The position numbers were made by a program, and so were the translations under genes. Positions 11,372-21,747 of a stretch of DNA of 64,000 nt are shown here, one piece after another (the stretch's first letter is position 1; every line of letters starts with the position of its first letter). This DNA is from Neospora caninum Liverpool (taxonomy: Eukaryota; Apicomplexa; Conoidasida; Eucoccidiorida; Sarcocystidae). The stretch covers positions 2,836,848 to 2,900,847 of the forward strand of contig NC_018392.1 of NCBI RefSeq assembly GCF_000208865.1, given 5' to 3'. A model generated the notes under the pieces. That model did no database searches. It saw only the letters and a program-made list of their open reading frames with translations, and was not told where the DNA came from.

Positions 11372-13656
11372 GGGGCGCGGCTCTTCTCTCCCGAGCGGGC
11401 GACGAGGAAACGCGAGAGCCTACAGGAGCCTCGAGGGACAGAAAAGCGGCAACAAAAGGGGAGGAGGAAAGAGGGGGAAGAAGGGGCGAGGAAGACGCGA
11501 GAGAGAAGAAGGCGAGGAAGACGCGAGAGAGAAGAAGGCGAGGAAGACGCGAGAGAGAGGAAGGCGAGGAAGACGCGAGAGAGAAGAAGGCGAGGAAGAC
11601 GCGAGAGAGAAGAAGGCGAGAAAGATGCAAGGGAGAAGAAGGCGAGAAAGATGCGAGGGAGAAGAGGGCGAGAAAGACGCGAGAGAGAAGAAGAAGGCGA
11701 GAAAGACGCGAGGGAGGAGAAGAAGGCGAGAAAGACGCGAGGGAGAAGAAGAAGGGGAGAAAGACGCGAGGGAGAAGAAGAAGGGGAGAAAGACGCGAGG
11801 GAGAAGAAGAAGGGGAGAAAGACGCGAGGGAGAAGAAGAAGGGGAGAAAGACGCGAGGGAGAAGAAGAAGGGGAGAAAGACGCGAGGGAGAAGAAGAAGG
11901 GGAGAAAGACGCGAGGGAGAAGAAGAAGGGGAGAAAGAAGAGGGGGAAGAAGCTGAGACGAGGAAGAGGAAAAAAGAGACAAGAGGATTCGAGAAGCCGC
12001 CGCGAAGGAGACGACGCTAAAACAGAGACGAGTCGACGTCGCTGGCGAGGAGCCGCAAGGAAAGGGGAGAGAAGGCGGGAAAGGAGAGAAAAGGAAGACA
12101 AAAAAACGACGCGAGAGAGAGAGAGACAGTGCAGGAAAGGCAGAAGACCGAAGTCGATCTCGCTCGTGGGAGGGGAGCTCGTGCCAACACGCACCTCGGT
12201 ATCTTTCTCCCGTCGTCTGTTTTCTCTCGTAGGAGAATGAAAAGCAGGAACGCCTCTCTCGCTCCTTTCTGCCTTCTCGTCGGCAGCGCGACGAAACAAA
12301 ACAAGAAAAACACCTCAGAAGGAAACAGAGTTCTGGTTTCCAAGAAGCATGCAAACCGGGAACCGAACGCACGAAAAACTGGCGTCGCTCCTCTCGTTCG
12401 AAACCCTCGCTTGCTATCCCTCTTCCTATTTCTCTTCGTCAAGAAAAGACGAGAGAGAAGAGAAAGCAGCGGTCGCCTGTAGGAGCCTTCTCGCTTGCTT
12501 CTCTCTCTCTCGGTCTCTCTATTCCCCCAACCCGACCGCGGGAGAGACTGCCGTCTTCATGCGCTTTCCTCTCTCCGTCGCCACCTTCCCCTTTTCTTCT
12601 GGGTCTTCTCCCGACGCCTTCTTGTTTCCAGAAAAGCAGGGGAAAGCAAACGCGCGCCTGTTCTCAGCCCGAAAACGGAAAGTGATTGGCGCCACGCGCC
12701 AGAGAGACACGCCCGCGAAAAGCGTTGTGCATGCACGCAGAAAGCCAAAACATTTCGGGGCCCGGAGCGAGAAGACGGGGCTGGTAAAAGAAAACGAGCG
12801 CTCTTTTCTTCCTCTGCCGCGTTCGAACGCCGGAGGAAACGCCGCCGCGCTCCAGCTTTGATTTTTCCATTTTCGTTTCTGTGTCGCCCCGTCCTTGTCG
12901 CATTCTCTCCCTCGCCGCCTCAAGCCGCCCGCTGCACATCCGCGAGGGACACCGAGCGCAAGAAGACGCCAAGTGTGCGTTTTTGTACGGGATCGGTCGA
13001 GAGCGGCGAGCAAAGAAGATGTCTCCCTCCGCTTTCGCTTCTTCTGTCTCTCTTCTCCCGACGCCCGTGCAGCTGTCTGTGTAGACAGGGTCAGAGTCGA
13101 GCACACCGGCCAAGACGAAACAGAGCGAGGGAAACCAAGTTCTACGCCCTTTGCTGCCTGAATCTCTGGAGGTTTGTGCGCCGCCGTCTCTCTCCCTCTG
13201 GAGGCCCGCCAAAGTCGGGCAGCGGAGACGGCACGGGGGCTTTCTCCGTGTTGGAAGAAAAAGAGACGAGCGAGGAGACAAAACAACTTCGTCTTCGGCA
13301 GCTTGTCGGACGAAAGGGAAACGAGAGAAACCGCACGAAAAAGCAGTGATGTCCGGGAGATGCTGAGCGAGAGAGGGAGTCCTCGCTCGCCTGGGCTCTC
13401 CCGGTTGCGTTGGTCGAAACAGTGTGTATGTACACCTCACGAGGTATACAGACACGCGGGTTTCCGAAGAGGAGGAAAGAGTGGAAGGAGAAGATAGAGA
13501 AGGACAGTGGGCGGGGAACGAGAAAGAGAGCGAACAACTCTGGTGTTTTGCGAAACAGCACTGGCGTTTTGGAGTTTTTTCGTTTTCGTACTTCATCTGC
13601 GAGCATGAAAAGGGGCGGGTGGAGAAAAGCTAGAGGATTGCCGTCAGGCCGAGGCC
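11372..13656. other. Divergent intergenic region between RTF1 and the rhomboid gene
   Basis: It contains the minisatellite described separately, GA-rich DNA up to about 12,130, and CT-rich DNA around 12,480-12,640. The flanking genes diverge, so both promoters should lie here. AGAGACG occurs at 12024-12030 and near 13262. The long open frames over the minisatellite on both strands are products of the repeat and lack family-like sequence. Confidence 0.55.
11500..11945. repeat. 29-bp purine minisatellite
   Basis: The right half is a near-perfect tandem array of the 29-bp unit that starts GACGCGAGGGAGAAGAAGAA; successive GACGCG starts fall at 11763, 11792 and 11821. The left half (11500-11700) is a more diverged set of shorter related units built on GAGAGAGAAGAAGGCGAG. 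Because 29 is not a multiple of 3, a reading frame passes through all three phases of the unit. Confidence 0.9.
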
Positions 13657-16266
13657 ATGAAGAGAGCGAAGGCTCGGACATCGCCTCCTGTACGGCGGAG
13701 GAAGAAGTCTCGAGGTGACACAGACGCCCCAGAGCCAGGGGAAAAAGTGAAATACGGAGAGACGCGGATGAAAACAGAGGCGCCGACCAGGATGGAGGCT
13801 CTCGCGGCGGCCAGGTGTGGATCTCCCGCACCTTGCATGAGTTTCTCTTCTTCGCAGCTTCCCATTCGTCCTGCCGTCTTATCTGGACACGATTCAAAGC
13901 CGCCGTCTGCTTCGACACGCCCTTCTTCGTCTTCATCGTCGTCTCTTTCCGCTTCTGTCGCCCCTGCTTCTTCACCCGCCTCTTCGTCTTCTTTCGCTTC
14001 TTTCTCTCCTTCATGTTTGCCTTTTTATTCGTCCTCTTTGTATTCTGGCAGGCGATCTTCTCCACTAGGTCTGCAGAGAAGAGGAAACTGCGCTGTCTCG
14101 CTTCCTCGCCTCAGTTCGGTTGTCGTCTTGCTTTTCCTTCTGTCTCTCTGTGAGCCTCTTTGGTCTGAAACGGGCGGTGGGTTTCTCTCCCCTTCATTCA
14201 CTCCTGTCGTTTTACCTTGCTTGGCGTCACTGTCTCCCGATGTCTCTTCTTCCGTGTTGCTGCCTCCGAAAACCCCTTGTGACGCGACGCTGCGCCCGTT
14301 CTCCCGTTCTTCTCTCGTCGCGTTCTCTCGTTCTTGTACTTCTCAGGCGTTTCCAAATCCTTCGCTGTATGCGTTTCGCTGCAGCCTTTCTTCTCCTTGG
14401 CATTGTCTCTCGCTTTCGTCTTCTCGCTGTCTCCGTCGTCCAGGAAGGGACTTCGATGGGCGTCGTGGAGCCCGCCGGACTGCTTCCCTGTCTTTCCTTG
14501 CGCATCCGTTCTCTCTCTGCCCCCCGCGAACTGTCTTTCCTTCTCGCTTCACGCCATCTGCTTCGAGTCCTTTGAGTCCTCATCCTTCTTCTCCTCCGTC
14601 TCATTGTTCATCTTCTTCGTCTCATCTCTTTTCTCGTTCTCTCTCTCGCTTTCCTTCTTCCGTCGTTTCTGCTCGTCTCTCCCGTCTTTCGTCTTCTCGT
14701 TCTCTGTCTTCCTTGTTTCCGTATCTTCTGTCTTCCTGCCGTCCTCTCGCTTCTGATATCTCTCGCTCTCTCGATATTTCGTCGCTCGGCGCTCGACTTT
14801 CTCGACCCCCGACGGCCTCGCCAACACAGGCCCTCTTCTCGCGTGTGCTGGCGTTGCTTTCTCTTCGTCGCGTCACAAACGCGCGGCTCCTTCCGCTTTC
14901 CTCGCCTTCTTCACTTGTTGCAAAATCTTCGACTCTCTGTTCTCGTCTTCTTCGCTCGCTGCCGTTCTCTCGCTCCTCTTCGTCACCCCCCCCAGCTTTG
15001 CTCTCGCATCTGCCTCGTTTCGCGCCGCTGTCGTCCTTCCCTCGAAAGTGCACGCCTCTCTTTTCTCGACTTGTGGCCTCTTCGTCTTCCATTTCTTCGC
15101 TTTGTTCGCAACTCCAGTCGCTCTTCCCGCGTTTCGTCTCTCTCCTCGCCCCTTCTCGGGTGTATTTACACCTCGCGCTTCCCCCCATTCCACCACTGGC
15201 GAGTTCTCTGCGTTTCCTTCTGCTGCTCGTCTACGTCTCGGACTTGCTCTTCTTTCGGGGCCACCTCGCTGCGACTTTCTCCTTCGACATGCGGAAGGAA
15301 GTCGAGAGACCCTACGCCTTTTTCCCTCTCGTCTCCTTCTTCTCGCGCGCCGCCCGCTCGGGCCTCGTCCATGCAAACGCCCTCCACCTGCTCGTCAACT
15401 TGCGTGGCATCTCGCAGATCTTCCCGCTGTGCGAGAAACTCTGCTACGACGCCCTCTTCGGCGCCTACTCCCCCTCTTCTTCTTCCCCCTTCTCTCTTTT
15501 CTCCCTGTCGGAGTGTTTTCCGTTTCTCAGCGGACAGGGCGTGGTGTGGATGCACGCGTGGAAGGAGGCTGGCCGCGAGTCGTGTCTCTCAGCGCTTTCC
15601 ACCGAGCAGGAAGGAGACGAGAGCGGAGAGCGACGGTGGTGTAGCTGGCGCGAGCGCGGAAAACGTGGCCCGGGGTTTGGCCGAGAAGGTTGGTTGACCC
15701 GTCTCGCCGTTCTCGCGCTCTTCTTCTCTGGAACGGTCGCGGGGAACTTTGCCTCGCTTGTGCTGCGTCGCTGGTGGAGTCGCGTCGAGTGGTCAGTGGA
15801 GAAGCAGACCCGCGACGAAGCGCAGCAAAGAAGGTTCTGGGGCGGGAAGGTCAGTCGCGAAGATATCTGGAGGGAGCAGATGGATATCGCCGATGCAGAG
15901 AAGCCGAGGAAAAACGTCGACGTGTGGGAGCGGCATCGGCGCCTCGAGAAACTTAGGCGACCTGGCGCGCAAACCGACGGAGAAGACGCTGAAGACGAAG
16001 CAGACGCACTCAACCGGGAACGCGAGACAGACCGCTCGTGGTGTGTACGTACACTCGGCTGTAGTGCAGGGCTCTACGCGCTCCTGGGCACGCTAGTCGG
16101 CAGCGCCCGAATCCATTCCAACGTGAAAAAGAAGGTTTGTGGACAAATAGTCAGACGCATCCTCACGGAACTTTTTGCGCCAGTCGGCTCGAGTGGCCTT
16201 GACGAACCGGGACACATCGGCGGATTCCTCTTTGGATATCTGGTCGCGGGCATCCTCGGCTGGTGA
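13657..16266 (+). CDS. Rhomboid-family intramembrane serine protease, intronless
   Basis: A single 869-codon exon. The C-terminal third has the rhomboid hallmarks. The segment LVHANALHLLVNLRG carries the HxxxxHxxxN motif of TM2 (His572, His577, Asn581). The TM4 motif GCSAGLYALLG gives the predicted nucleophile Ser803, and the final helix EPGHIGGFLFGYLVAGILGW supplies the catalytic partner His853. The first about 500 residues are Ser/Leu/Arg-rich low complexity with a basic start (MKRAKARTSPPVRRRKKSR), which may target an organelle. About 200 hydrophilic residues, with one hydrophobic helix near residues 685-705, separate TM2 from TM4. Known coccidian rhomboids cleave microneme adhesins at the plasma membrane or act in mitochondria. 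Which paralogue this is cannot be told from sequence alone. No introns are needed, unlike most neighbours. Confidence 0.88.
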   Translation: MKRAKARTSPPVRRRKKSRGDTDAPEPGEKVKYGETRMKTEAPTRMEALAAARCGSPAPCMSFSSSQLPIRPAVLSGHDSKPPSASTRPSSSSSSSLSASVAPASSPASSSSFASFSPSCLPFYSSSLYSGRRSSPLGLQRRGNCAVSLPRLSSVVVLLFLLSLCEPLWSETGGGFLSPSFTPVVLPCLASLSPDVSSSVLLPPKTPCDATLRPFSRSSLVAFSRSCTSQAFPNPSLYAFRCSLSSPWHCLSLSSSRCLRRPGRDFDGRRGARRTASLSFLAHPFSLCPPRTVFPSRFTPSASSPLSPHPSSPPSHCSSSSSHLFSRSLSRFPSSVVSARLSRLSSSRSLSSLFPYLLSSCRPLASDISRSLDISSLGARLSRPPTASPTQALFSRVLALLSLRRVTNARLLPLSSPSSLVAKSSTLCSRLLRSLPFSRSSSSPPPALLSHLPRFAPLSSFPRKCTPLFSRLVASSSSISSLCSQLQSLFPRFVSLLAPSRVYLHLALPPIPPLASSLRFLLLLVYVSDLLFFRGHLAATFSFDMRKEVERPYAFFPLVSFFSRAARSGLVHANALHLLVNLRGISQIFPLCEKLCYDALFGAYSPSSSSPFSLFSLSECFPFLSGQGVVWMHAWKEAGRESCLSALSTEQEGDESGERRWCSWRERGKRGPGFGREGWLTRLAVLALFFSGTVAGNFASLVLRRWWSRVEWSVEKQTRDEAQQRRFWGGKVSREDIWREQMDIADAEKPRKNVDVWERHRRLEKLRRPGAQTDGEDAEDEADALNRERETDRSWCVRTLGCSAGLYALLGTLVGSARIHSNVKKKVCGQIVRRILTELFAPVGSSGLDEPGHIGGFLFGYLVAGILGW

Positions 16267-18612
16267 GACCGCGAAGCGAGAAGACTCCGAAGAGAAGGAA
16301 CAGAAGGGACAGGAAGAAGGAAGAGAGGGACGGAGACTGAGACAGATATTTGAGAGGAAGGCTGATCAAGAGCAGGGAAGAGGGGAAGCGAAGGTCGATG
16401 ACGGACCCTCTACGATGTCGCTTGAGGAGCTTTTCTTATGACTCCATTGGCGAGCAATCTTTTGTTGAATTTTTATAGCGATGAGGTTTTATAGCGATGG
16501 ATGAATTCCCAAGCAGCACTTTAGCGAGAGACCTTTCTCGCTTTTTGTCCCTCTGCACGCCCCAGAACCTGCCGTCACTTCCTTCTCTGAGCCTGTCCTC
16601 GTTGCGTCTGTCTGAAAATTTAAATCTCCAGGTGTTGCCGGCCGCCACTGCTCTATCCATTTTGCGCTTCCGGTTTTCAGTTGCTGTCTCTCCTGTTTCT
16701 CTCTCGCATTTTTCCTCATTCTGGTTCTTCCTGGTGTTGCACTGTCTCCCGTGAAGCTCTTTTCCTTCTGCCCTCCATAGTGCCGGCGCTTCTTCCTCGA
16801 TCGCTTCTCGTTCATGTTTGAGCTCACTCTTCCGTGAGACCCCAAACACCAAAACTGTGTGCGAGACTCTCTTCACGGATCAGGACAGAAAGGCAAAAGA
16901 CAAAAAGCGAGAAGGCAAGACAAAACAAAAGAAAGAAACAAAGAGGCACGCGGTAGCATCACGACGGGCATGGGCATCTGCAGTCTTCAACGCCTTCCCG
17001 AAAGCACTCCACGACTCAGTGGAGTTTCCTAAATATGTTCCAACCTTTTCAATCGAGAACGTCGGCGCTCTTCTCCCTCGCGACAGACTGTTCGTAGATG
17101 AGAGATGCATTTATCTGCATCTGCATTTCCATACATAGATGCATTCATACGTAACAAGCGTGCGCATAAGTATACACATTATATGCAGATCTGTATAGAT
17201 GATGAGGGGTAGAGGAGTCTGTGCTGACAATTTGTGCCTATTTGGGTACGGGCTGCGACACACATACTCTGCCTTCGGGGTCTTCCGCGGAAAAGCTGTC
17301 TGTTTCTTAAAAGATTTTGGAAAAACATCCAGCGACACGAATGCGGAGACTTCACAGCTTGCTGCGTATTTCCTTGCTCTCTGCCTTTTACTCGCCTTCT
17401 CGAATTTCCTGTCACACGGAGATACTCCGCATCTCATTGCATTTGTATACACGTTCACCCTCGGACACACATTCATATTGATATATATAATTCTTCGTAG
17501 CTATACTGTTCATCCACTTCTCTACCACTTCTCTATACATAAACTTGCACATAAACGCATGTATATAAACTCAAGCGTATGTATGTATGAATGTATGTAT
17601 ATATATGTATCCTTTGCCGTTATCCTCACTCTTACGTCGTCCGCTTCTTCGGCGCGTCAGTTCCGTGTGCGGTGGCAGGCCACAGAATCTGAGGCGTTTT
17701 ACCTTTTGTGTCTCTCTCTGTTTACGTCGAAACTAGCTTCGACAAATGCAGAGAACCTCGCTGCCTTCGTCCTCCATTCTCTGTCTCCGGCATTTTCTGG
17801 GTCGTAGCGCTCTCTAGCTCACAGTTCCTGCTTTCGGCTAGTGTCAGATCAACAACTATTCTCAGATCCCACATGCTGATGCGTGAACCTAGATTGAATG
17901 AAAACTTCCAGCTTCACTTTAGTGGAAAACCTCCAAGTGTTCGTCTTCGCGCAGAGCTGGTGACAGGACGACGAGCAACGCGGGTGTGTCGATTGCTCAG
18001 CAGCGGCTTCGCGAACGCTGGCTTTTTTCTGCAAAAGAAGGTTTGAAAAGCGAAGACTTTTGGGGAGAAGAAAGATACCCGACAGCGAGGCAACTGCAGA
18101 TGCAGCATGCAAAAATCCAGAAAACTCCAGAAGGAAAAACGAGACAAAACGGACCCGCGCACGGAATCGCCGGGGGTGAAAAGTCTCGCAACTCGCGGCC
18201 CCCAGCCGCAAGCGGGATTCTTTTTCCCAGAACGTTTTCGCTTTTTCTTCTCCCTCTTGAATTAAGCTTCCGCTTTAGAAAGGGACTCGAACACTTCGAG
18301 TCTGTCTTATCGTCTTCTTCTCTCACGACCTCATAGACGTGTCTCCACGGGGCCTCGTGATTTTTCGCGCACATGACGTCAACGCATCTGTCTCTTCGGT
18401 ATTGCCTTTGTAACAGCCCTTCTCTTTCCCCTCTTTCTCCTTTCTCTCCTTTCTTCCCGGTCTCGCCTTTCTCTCATTTCTTCCCAGTCTGGCCTTCTCT
18501 GCCTCTCTCTTCTTCCCTCTCACGCCTTCTCTGCCTCTCTCTTCTTCCCTCTCACGCCTTCTCTGCCTCTCTCTTCTTCCCTCTCACGCCCCCGTCGTTG
18601 TTTCTCGGCCAG
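16267..18612. other. Intergenic between rhomboid and MTQ2 genes
   Basis: No gene is seen. It should hold the rhomboid 3'UTR and the MTQ2 promoter and leader. The stretch from about 18,410 to 18,600 is CT-rich and contains a 32-bp tandem repeat. TA-rich and TGTATG-rich DNA occurs around 17,480-17,600. Confidence 0.55.
18493..18595. repeat. 32-bp pyrimidine tandem repeat in MTQ2 leader
   Basis: About three copies of a 32-bp CT-rich unit (TTCTCTGCCTCTCTCTTCTT followed by CCCTCTCACGCC) end about 20 bp before the chosen ATG at 18613. Confidence 0.85.
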
Positions 18613-21600
18613 ATGGATCCCTCTGTCTCTCCGAGAGTTCCGACGCCGGACACCAGCCACGTCGGCCTGCAGAAGGCCTTCCCTGACGTTTACGAGGCTG
18701 CAGAAGATTCCTTTCTCTTCCTGGATGCTCTCGCTGAGGACATTCGGTTTCTCCTTCGTCGACGCCCCGCTCTCGTCTTGGAAATGGGGTACGTCTCTTC
18801 TTTTCTCCCCTTCGCACACGTCGGCTCTGTCTCCGTCCGCCAGTGCCCTCTCGCTCTCTCACAGCGCCTTTCTCCCACGTCTCTTGAGTCTCTTGCGTCT
18901 TCTTTTTTTTTCTCGTATCTCCCCTCGGTATTCCATCTTGTTCTTCTGCGTGTAACTTCCAGTATCCTTTTTCTCTCGGCTGTCGCTTCCCTTCTCTCGC
19001 CAGTCGCTTCCCTTCTCACCGCCTCTGTATGTGACGGCGATCGCACTTCCCTCTCTCTCTCCGTCTCGTCGCCCGCCTCACTCCTTCCCACTTTCCTTGC
19101 TTTTGTCTTCAGGTCCGGGAGTGGCTGCGTGATCTCTTTCCTCCGTAAATTATTTCTTCTCCGCGTCGCCTCATCCAAAGGCCTGCCAGGCGAAACGCCA
19201 ACGGGAGGGCAGACAGGCCCAGAGAGAAACGCCCGCTGCTCAGGACACCCCGACACCGCACACGATTCTTCACACTCGACATCTTCTTGTTCTTCCTCTT
19301 GTTCTCCATCTCCATCTTCTTCCTGTTCTTTCTTTGTTCCGCGTTTCCTCGCAGTCGACTGCAATCTGTCGGCAACTGCGGCGACCCTGGAGACTGCGCG
19401 CCGGGCCGAGAGGAACGAACGGAGAGAGCGCGAAGGCGGAGAAAGGCCGAGCGAGGGCGGCGAGGCGCCGAACCGCGGAGCGATCGGAAGTGCCTCAGCG
19501 TCACAGGAAGAAAACGAGAACTGCCGGGGTGCTATAGACGTTCTCGCTGGCGATCTGTTTGGAGGTTTCCGGTCGCAGAGCAGGCGCGAACCGCCGTGGT
19601 CTCCGTCTTCCGCGTGCTCGCCTTCTCTGGGTGAAGCTCAGAAACCAGGCAGGACAGTGGGAATCTTCGACGTCATTCTCTTCAACCCAGTAAGCTGGGA
19701 CGCGTTTTCAGAAGAGGCAGTCAAACCGCATCAAGGCACACGCGGCGAAGTGTCTCTGCAGACCTACCGAAGAGCTCCTGCGCATGCACCTTCTCTGTCG
19801 TTGTCCATTTTCCACCCAGGAGAGTTCTCTCTTTCCCTGCTGTGGTGTCGCGTCTTGGATCCTCTTCTCGCGGGCCTGTGGGCCCTCTACTGTCTCGATT
19901 CGTTGCGCTCCTCACCCCTGAAGTCAATTGTTTCTGCTATTCCAGCTCCTGTTCGCTTTGTTTGTCTCCCCCTTCTCTTGATTTTCTCTCTCGTCTTCGT
20001 CCCCGGTCCGCAGCTCGCCGCTGCACTATCCGTGATGAGCGCGTCCCTCACGCCCTTCAAAGTCCAGGAAAAAGGGCGTGTTAGTGTCTGCTCTTGTCTC
20101 ACTCCTTTCTCAGTTTTCGTCTGCTTCTAAAGCCGCGCATCCGTACCGTGACCCGCATGCGCATGGAGGGAAAGGCGCCTTTCTCGTCAAAATCGGTGTT
20201 GTCCTGTGTCCTTTTTTCTCAGCCGTACGTCCCCGGAAGTCCACGCGGGCGACCGCCGAGCCCCGCCGACTGGGCCTGGTGGGGCGGCGAAGATGGCCGT
20301 GAAGTGATAGATCGGTTTCTTCCACAAGCTATCGTGAGGCCAAAAGGCAAAAAAGCAAGAGAAGAACCGGTAAAACGGGAACAGCACCGAGCGACGCAAG
20401 CGTCCCACGGTGTGCTTCGCAGTGTACAGTCAATCCTAGGGGGCGGGAGGAACAGAACGCGTCCGTCGTAGACGCGTTTCATGGAATGGCGTCGCGGTCT
20501 GGGACACAAAAAGAGCAACACGAGCCGTACGTTCGGAGACGTCTCACGCTGAAATGGCGTCTCTCGAACACTGCGTGCAGCACAAAGATCTGATTCCTGG
20601 TTCTTCACCGTTTGTCGATGGGGCACTACCTGGTCTTCAACGCAATGATAAGCGGACAGGACTTCTGGTGTGGGTACTCAAGACGCGAGTCAGGTAGTGA
20701 GGGTGCGCGCGGAACTGGTTGGAGTGTAAAGGGAAACTGAGAGAGCACGCCTGAGCTGTGGGAAACACACACAATATCGTTCTGAGCGTCCTGTCCCTCT
20801 GTCACTTTCTGCAGGCCTACCTGTCGCCCTCTGGAGTCCTTTACCTCGTGAGTTTTCCCACGAGTTGAATTCCATCTTTGCTTTCTCACCTTGGCTGCCT
20901 TGACAGCGGTTTCTCGCTTCCTGGCAACTTACCTAGTTATCGAAAAAGCAAAGTGTTCTTTACAACCGCAGATCCACATGTTGCGCTCTTCCGTAGATTC
21001 ACTGGGAAGTGAGCCGGGAGACACCCAGGCCTCCCGTATGGCTGCTAGTGCCAGAGTTATGTGTCCCCAAAGAACGCACAAAAATGCTCCAAGCGTAGAG
21101 AGACGAAGAGGGGCGCGCTTCGGAGGCATTCAAAAACTCACGATCGTACTGTGGCAACAGGACGTGGCGGTTCCCTCACGCAAAGTACACAAAATACGAA
21201 AAGACCTTTTTTCACCTTTCAGTGACGCCGTTCCTCCGACCTGTGCATATAGATCTGTATAGATTTTTTGTAGGCAGGCATTCTCAGTGTACAAATCTAG
21301 GATACTTCAACTCTTGACGCTGTCGGTTTCTACGCACGTAGATAGGAGGCCGAGGGAGACGTGAATTTCGTCTGTCGCCTCGATAGCAGAAGAAGAGACA
21401 TGACGAGAATCAGAACGACGACTTTCCTGGTGAAAACTAGCCGGGTGCCGTCTGTGTGTATGTGCCATGCCCCCTCATGTTAGCTGCTGGAGAAGAGGAA
21501 CAAAGTGGACGAGGTCGTGGCGCACATCGAGGCTCAGGGCTTCGCGGCGGAGGTACGATTTCCGTGGGAAGGGGTGTTCGTAGAACCCTCGTAGTGTCTA

Positions 21601-21747
21601 TGCAGATTGGTTTTTGAAAGAGAGGTATGGTCATTGATGCTATCTCAGGTCGCTTTGCGCCTCGGTGCCGTGCCCTGTTTGCAGCAAGTTAAACGTCGAA
21701 AGATCAATGGAGAAGATCTTTCTGTCTGGCGGTTTACGAGATTATGA
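18613..21747 (+). CDS. MTQ2: eRF1 N5-glutamine methyltransferase, MTQ2/N6AMT1 (HemK2) family
   Basis: Members methylate the glutamine of the GGQ motif of translation release factor eRF1, using S-adenosylmethionine and a Trm112 partner. Six exons join in phase: 18613-18788, 19113-19689, 20223-20333, 20815-20847, 21484-21552, 21649-21747, giving 354 residues. Diagnostic segments are FPDVYEAAEDSFLFLDAL (residues 23-40), motif I LVLEMGSGSG (54-63) formed across intron 1, FLAVDCNLSATAATLETAR, and the catalytic NPPY (250-253) split exactly by intron 2. Next come WGGEDGREVIDRFLP, LSPSGVLYL, KRNKVDEVVAHIEAQGF and the C-terminal RRKINGEDLSVWRFTRL, which matches the family's end. It is longer than the usual about 215 residues because of Ser-rich and acidic insertions in exon 2. 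An in-frame ATG at 18373 would add 80 CT-repeat-encoded residues and is not favoured. Confidence 0.93.

Noticed and set aside
11181..12372. Arg/Glu-rich plus-strand frame and Ser/Leu-rich minus-strand frames
   Set aside because: Low-complexity translation of the 29-bp minisatellite, with no family-like sequence or splice partner.
20891..21262. Possible last exon of MTQ2
   Set aside because: In phase but unlike the family C-terminus; the exons at 21484-21552 and 21649-21747 match it clearly.
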